Assembly (NCBI GenBank): GCA_965276715.1
Contig: OZ255622.1
Span: forward strand, 434,001 to 498,000
Direction of reading: 5' to 3'
DNA from: CAXTPV01 sp965276715
Lineage (GTDB): Bacteria > Pseudomonadota > Alphaproteobacteria > Acetobacterales > Acetobacteraceae
DNA length: 64,000 nt
Part shown: piece by piece, positions 59,874-64,000 of the stretch
How the letters are laid out: the number at the start of each line of letters is the position of its first letter
How positions within the stretch are numbered: the first letter of the stretch is position 1
Notes under the pieces: generated by a model
What the model was told of the DNA's origin: nothing
The model's input: only the letters and a program-made list of their open reading frames with translations
Databases searched by the model: none
Position numbers and translations under genes: made by a program

Positions 59874-61658
59874 CTATCCGCTCAGCACCGCAAGCAGCGC
59901 CGATCCGTAACGATCGAGCTTCGACGTCCCCACGCCCTTGATCGTGGCCAGCCGACCGAGCGTCTCCGGCCTCGACTCCGCGATCTCGCGCAGCACGCTG
60001 TCGTGGAAGATCACGTAGGGCGGAACCGCCTGGGTGCGCGCTTCCGCGGCGCGCCAGGCGCGCAGCCGCTCGAACAGGCCCGAATCCGCCGGCAGCGTCG
60101 CGTGTCCCACCACGGGCATCGGGGCACGCTCCTCCTCCGCCCTGAGCATCAGCGTCGTCTCCCCGCGCAGGATCGCGCGTGCCGGTCCGGCGAACGCAAG
60201 TCCGCCATGCTCCGGATCGCGCCGCAGCGCCCCGCGCGCCAGCAGCGCCCTGATCACGCCGCGCCAGAACTGCTCCGACCGGTCGCGACCGACGCCCCAG
60301 GTCGGCAGCGTCTGGTGACCGTGCCGCCGCACGCCTTCCGTCTCGCGGCCGCGCAGCACGGTGACGATATGCGCGGCCCCGAAACGCTGACCGGTCCGGT
60401 AGACCGCCGACAGCGCCTTCTGCGCCGCCACCGTCGCGTCGAACAGGCGGGCAGGCGACCGGCAATTGTCGCAGTGCCCGCAGCGCGCGCCCAGCACCTC
60501 GCCGAAGCAGGCGAGCAGCGACGCCGTCCGGCATTCGGCCGTCTCGCACAGCGCGATCATGCCCTCGAGCCGGTCACCCATCACGCGCTTCTGGTGATCC
60601 GGCGCGTGGCTCTGCTCCAGCCAGTAGCGCGCGCGTGCGATGTCCTCGCTGCCGTACAGCAGCAGCGTGTCGGCAGGCTCCCCATCGCGGCCCGCCCGGC
60701 CGATCTGCTGGTAGTAGGCCTCCGGGCTGTCCGGCATGTCGAGATGAGCCACGAAGCGCACGTCGGGCCGGTCGATCCCCATTCCGAACGCGATCGTCGC
60801 CACGATCGTCATCGCCTCGCCGGCCCGGAATCGTCCGAGCGCCGCACGCTTCTCGATCGCCGACAGCTTGGCATGGAACGGCACCGCGTTGCGCCCGCGG
60901 CCGCGCAGCTCCGCCGCCACGCGCTCGGTCTTCTCCCGCGCACCGCAATAGACGATGCCCGCCGAGTCCTCGTGCGCCGACAGCAGCGCCGCGAGCTGCG
61001 ACAGCTCGCGCTCCTTGGGCAGCACCCGCAGATGCAGATTGGGACGGTGGAAGCTGGCGGCAAACGTTTCGGCCTCCGGCATCGCGAGCGCAGCCAGGAT
61101 GTCTGCGCGCGTGCGCGCGTCCGCTGTCGCCGTCAGCGCAATCCGCGGCACGCCGGGCAGCCGCTCGGGCAGGCAGGCGAGCGCGCGATATTCCGGCCGG
61201 AATTCGTGCCCCCAGGCGGATACGCAATGCGCCTCGTCGATCGCGATCAGCGACAAGGTCCGACGGCCGAGCCGCTCGAGCAGCGAGCCGGAAAGCAGCC
61301 GCTCGGGCGACACGTACAGGAGCTCGATCCGGCCGGCGGCGAGCTTGTCGCGCACCAGCGCCTGCGTCTCCTCCTCCAGTTCCGAATGCAGCGCCGCCGC
61401 CTCGATCCCGAGCTGCCGCAAGGCCGCGACCTGATCGTCCATCAGCGCGATCAACGGCGAGATCACCAGTCCCGTTCCGGGTCTGCACAGGGCAGGCAAC
61501 TGGTAGCAGAGGCTCTTGCCGCCTCCCGTCGGCATCAGCATCAGGGCATCGCCGCCCGCCATCATCCGCGAGACACAGGGCTCCTGCAGGCCGCGAAACG
61601 CCGGAAACCCGAAGACGTCCTTCAGGACCTCGGACGGCGTTCCCCGCGAGACCGCCAC
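59874..61658 (-). CDS. recQ: ATP-dependent DNA helicase RecQ
   Basis: Protein of 594 aa. Helicase motif I MPTGGGKSLCYQLPAL, motif II DEAHC and motif VI QQIGRAGRDG are present. The zinc cysteines CFGEVLGARCGHCDNC precede a winged-helix region and a C-terminal HRDC domain (TLGRLATIKGVGTSKLDRYG). It unwinds recombination and stalled-fork structures. The start is GTG at 61658; the much longer ATG frame crosses the OmpA-like gene upstream and is rejected. Confidence 0.94.
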   Translation of the reverse strand: MAVSRGTPSEVLKDVFGFPAFRGLQEPCVSRMMAGGDALMLMPTGGGKSLCYQLPALCRPGTGLVISPLIALMDDQVAALRQLGIEAAALHSELEEETQALVRDKLAAGRIELLYVSPERLLSGSLLERLGRRTLSLIAIDEAHCVSAWGHEFRPEYRALACLPERLPGVPRIALTATADARTRADILAALAMPEAETFAASFHRPNLHLRVLPKERELSQLAALLSAHEDSAGIVYCGAREKTERVAAELRGRGRNAVPFHAKLSAIEKRAALGRFRAGEAMTIVATIAFGMGIDRPDVRFVAHLDMPDSPEAYYQQIGRAGRDGEPADTLLLYGSEDIARARYWLEQSHAPDHQKRVMGDRLEGMIALCETAECRTASLLACFGEVLGARCGHCDNCRSPARLFDATVAAQKALSAVYRTGQRFGAAHIVTVLRGRETEGVRRHGHQTLPTWGVGRDRSEQFWRGVIRALLARGALRRDPEHGGLAFAGPARAILRGETTLMLRAEEERAPMPVVGHATLPADSGLFERLRAWRAAEARTQAVPPYVIFHDSVLREIAESRPETLGRLATIKGVGTSKLDRYGSALLAVLSG

Positions 61659-61678
61659 CTCGGTGTGGCTGCCGGACC

Positions 61679-62068
61679 CTAGCTGCCGGCCGTATCGCCG
61701 ATGCTGATCTCGACCCGGCGCGCGCCCACCGCCGCGTCCTCGTTGCTCGGCGCACGAGGAACGACCTCGATCCGGCTGGCCGCCACCCCGTCCTGCTGCA
61801 GCAGCGCCGACACCAACTGCGCGCGTGACGACGCCAGCCGCTGATCGGCATCGAGGCTGCCGTTTGCCGCGGCAAAGCCTGCCACCGTCAGCAGGGACGA
61901 CGGCGAGGCGACCGCCTCGCGGGCCGCGTTGGCGACCTGCGCCTGGGCGGCCGGATCGAGCCGGGTCGAGTCGTGCTGAAAGAAGACAAGGATCTTGGGC
62001 CGGCTCGGCTCGCTCATCGCGCACGCCGCCAGGATCGCGGCAACGGACAGGGTCAAAAGCCGGCGCAT
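61679..62068 (-). CDS. OmpA-like domain lipoprotein
   Basis: Protein of 129 aa with a lipoprotein signal (MRRLLTLSVAAILAACAM, lipobox LAAC). A compact OmpA-C-like domain follows (FFQHDSTRLDPAAQ, VAGFAAANGSLDADQRLASS, RRVEISI). It probably anchors in the outer membrane and contacts peptidoglycan, though the domain is short and some peptidoglycan-binding residues are replaced. It is 20 bp upstream of recQ on the same strand. Confidence 0.83.
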   Translation of the reverse strand: MRRLLTLSVAAILAACAMSEPSRPKILVFFQHDSTRLDPAAQAQVANAAREAVASPSSLLTVAGFAAANGSLDADQRLASSRAQLVSALLQQDGVAASRIEVVPRAPSNEDAAVGARRVEISIGDTAGS

Positions 62069-62152
62069 CCTGCATCCTCTGATCTGTTGCGGTCGGGGGC
62101 AGCCTGATTGCGCCACGCGCCGAAGCCCGTCAATTCGCGGCTCGGGATGCGC

Positions 62153-63808
62153 TCAAGCAGCCGCCGCCGAGACCTGCCCCGCCGAGAGGCGCCAGACCCG
62201 GTCCAACCGCTCCGCGCCGGTCAGACGGTGCGCAATCAGAATGATCGTCCGGTGCTCGGACCGGGCGAACAACGTCGAGAGGAACGCGCGCTCGGTCTCC
62301 GCGTCGAGCCCCGATCCCGGTTCGTCGAGAACGAGCACCTTCGCGTCCGAAAGCAGTGCGCGCGCGAGCGCGAGCCGACGTCCCTGGCCGCCCGAGACCG
62401 TCGCACCGGCCTCGCCGAGCCATGTATCAAGCCCCTCGGGGAGCCCCTTCACCCAGTCCGCGATCGCCGCCGCCTCGAGCGCCGACCACAATTCGGGTTC
62501 GCTCGCCGTGCGCCGTCCGATCAGCAGGTTCGCCCTGATCGTATCGCCGAACAGATGCGTCGCCTGGCTCAGCAGCGCCACCCGCGCGCGCAGGATCTCC
62601 GGCGCCAACGATGCGAGATCGACATCGCCCAGCGTGACGATCCCCTGGTCCGGCCGCGCCACCCCCAGCATCAGGTTGGCCAGCGTGCTCTTGCCGGCCC
62701 CCGACGGCCCCAGCACCGCGATGCGTGATCCCGGTGCGATCTCGAGCGTCAAGTCGCGCAGCACCGGCCGCTCCGGCCGCCAGCCGAATGACACGTTCTC
62801 GAACCGGATCGCATCCGAGACCGGGATCCTGCCCCCGTCGGCACGCTTCGCCGGATCCGCGCCCCCGACGGACATCACCCGCCGCGCCGCCGCGGCCGCG
62901 TGGCCGGCGAGCACGCCCGCGCGCGGCATGCCGCTCGCGACATCGAACGAAGCCAGCACCAGGAACACCGCGACCGCCGCCGGCCCGGCATCACCACGCC
63001 CGAACCCCGACGCGGCGGCGACCAGGACCGCGAGCAAAGCTGCCTGGCCCAGCACGAACGCCACCGCGTCGGCGGCCGACGCGCGCCGCGCGAGGTCGAG
63101 TTGCGCCGCGATCAGCCGGCTCTCCCGTCCCTGCACGCCGGCCAGGACGCGGCCCTCGGCCCCGAACACCCGCACTTCACGCAGGCCGACCACCGCATCC
63201 AGCACCGAGACCCGCAAGGCCGACTGGCCCTGCGACAGACGCGTCCCGGCACGCAGCGTCAGGGAGGCCGCCAACGCCGGTACGATGAAGGCCGCGATCG
63301 CGAACAGCCCGCCAATGATCACCGCGAGCATCACGTCGTGACGGCCGATGACCCCCACCAGGCACGGCAGCAGAACGAGCGCACCCGCGAGCGGCACGCC
63401 GATCCGCAAATAGAGCGAGTCGAGCGCCTCGACATCGCCCACCAGGCGCGACAGCAGATCGCCCGAGCGCCTGAATCCGATCCCGTTCGAAGCGCTCGCC
63501 GCCACCTCGCGGAAGAACCACACGCGCAGGTCCGAAAGCGCCCGGAACGTCGCGTCGTGCGTCACCAGCCGCTCGACGTAACGCAACACGATCCGTCCGG
63601 CGCCGAGTGCCCGCAGGATCGCCGCACCCGCCACCGCCGTGCCGATCGCACCCCCAGCCACGGCGACGCGGCCGGCCCACACCGTCAACGCCACCCCGCA
63701 AAGCAGTGCCGCGACCGAGATCGCGACGCCAACAGCCAGCAACCTGGCCTGCCCGCGCCACAATCCGAGCACACGCACGACATCGCGCCCCGCCGCGAAG
63801 GCCGTCAC
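62153..63808 (-). CDS. cydC: thiol reductant ABC exporter subunit CydC
   Basis: Protein of 551 aa with an N-terminal six-helix transmembrane domain and an ATPase domain. Walker A GPSGAGKST, signature VSGGQGRRLALARAL, Walker B VLVLDEPGSGLD and IAHRLTG are intact. With CydD it exports glutathione/cysteine to the periplasm, needed for cytochrome bd and c-type cytochrome assembly. The GTG at 63808 overlaps the cydD stop (GTGA). Confidence 0.93.
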   Translation of the reverse strand: MTAFAAGRDVVRVLGLWRGQARLLAVGVAISVAALLCGVALTVWAGRVAVAGGAIGTAVAGAAILRALGAGRIVLRYVERLVTHDATFRALSDLRVWFFREVAASASNGIGFRRSGDLLSRLVGDVEALDSLYLRIGVPLAGALVLLPCLVGVIGRHDVMLAVIIGGLFAIAAFIVPALAASLTLRAGTRLSQGQSALRVSVLDAVVGLREVRVFGAEGRVLAGVQGRESRLIAAQLDLARRASAADAVAFVLGQAALLAVLVAAASGFGRGDAGPAAVAVFLVLASFDVASGMPRAGVLAGHAAAAARRVMSVGGADPAKRADGGRIPVSDAIRFENVSFGWRPERPVLRDLTLEIAPGSRIAVLGPSGAGKSTLANLMLGVARPDQGIVTLGDVDLASLAPEILRARVALLSQATHLFGDTIRANLLIGRRTASEPELWSALEAAAIADWVKGLPEGLDTWLGEAGATVSGGQGRRLALARALLSDAKVLVLDEPGSGLDAETERAFLSTLFARSEHRTIILIAHRLTGAERLDRVWRLSAGQVSAAAA

Positions 63809-64000
63809 GCGACGACTTCCCGCGTCTCGGCCATCCCGAGCTCGATCTTGCGGCCCGCGAATACGTGCGCGGCGCTGGAATGGCTCGCCATGATCACCGT
63901 CCGGTTCAGCGCCAGCCGGCGCAGGCTCTCCAGCAGCTCGCCTTCCGTCGCCGGGTCCAAGTGCGCGGTCGGCTCGTCGAGCAGCAGCAGCGGCGCGTTG
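63805..64000 (-). CDS. cydD: thiol reductant ABC exporter subunit CydD (3' end only)
   Basis: Partial gene: the last ~64 codons before the stop at 63805, cut by the window edge. The translation contains LLLLDEPTAHLDPATEG, the Walker B and D-loop of an ABC ATPase, and a switch-loop region MASHSSAAHVF, as in CydD. Its position directly upstream of and overlapping cydC supports the assignment. Confidence 0.85.
   Translation of the reverse strand, partial: NAPLLLLDEPTAHLDPATEGELLESLRRLALNRTVIMASHSSAAHVFAGRKIELGMAETREVVA

Overview
The window is a 64 kb piece of a high-GC chromosome, densely coding on both strands. The gene content points to an alphaproteobacterium, most likely Rhodospirillales/Acetobacterales. 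The indicators are rpoH, an NDUFS4-type Complex I accessory subunit, the serC-hisZ-purA run with HisZ, a 3-hydroxybutyrate dehydrogenase, CydDC, and start/stop overlaps (ATGA, GTGA, TGATG) throughout. No transposase, integrase, CRISPR array, rRNA or replication origin was recognised. Assignments rest on reading the translations; no database search was run.

Region by region. 0-9.6 kb: a DUF1501 protein, a quinone oxidoreductase, L28 (rpmB), an Atm1-like ABC exporter, a NUDIX hydrolase with 3-hydroxybutyrate dehydrogenase, an L-lactate permease and an ALDH7-like aldehyde dehydrogenase. 9.85-16.8 kb: the complete eight-gene 'Nit1/MSMEG_05xx' nitrogen-starvation cluster (MSMEG_0572 protein, Nit6803-type nitrilase, radical SAM protein, acetyltransferase, AIR-synthase-like protein, glycosyltransferase, MSMEG_0570 protein, flavoprotein). 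A near-perfect sigma-54 promoter precedes it. 16.7-21.1 kb: a large RTX-type secreted protein and a homologue of plant peptide-N-glycosidase A. 21.3-23.6 kb: an OYE-type reductase and small genes. 23.4-31.3 kb: an operon running AraC regulator, sugar-type ABC transporter with two unlike ATPases, and an NtaA-type flavin monooxygenase. 31.4-40.3 kb: tRNA-Glu, rluD, rpoH, a tail-anchored pseudokinase with a membrane partner, purA, hisZ, serC and tRNA-Leu. 40.3-46.4 kb: an FAD protein, cysNC, cysD, an APS-reductase-type cysH and a substrate-binding protein. 46.3-46.7 kb: a tRNA-Asn(GUU) gene split by a 295-nt group I intron. 46.8-49.7 kb: csaA, gpt, a DUF2278 gene, murQ, tRNA-Pro, an NDUFS4 homologue and tRNA-Arg. 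50.8-58.9 kb: an eight-gene, translationally coupled operon built around a YcaO protein. 59-64 kb: DUF2945, glutathione peroxidase, recQ, an OmpA-like lipoprotein, cydC and the 3' end of cydD.

The two strongest signals are the tRNA-Asn group I intron and the YcaO operon. The intron has a P1 helix with a U.G pair at the 5' splice site, P4 and P7 partners, and the conserved core of the Azoarcus/Anabaena tRNA-intron type. The operon encodes an HD-like protein, a methyltransferase, a Gfo/Idh dehydrogenase, a zinc-ribbon MBL hydrolase, YcaO, a TIM-barrel isomerase, a GT4 glycosyltransferase and a PIG-L deacetylase. It has no visible precursor peptide, so it looks like an undescribed small-molecule pathway rather than a classical RiPP cluster. 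Secondary points of interest are the sigma-54 control of the Nit cluster, the asymmetric ABC ATPase pair, the pseudokinase and the bacterial PNGase A.
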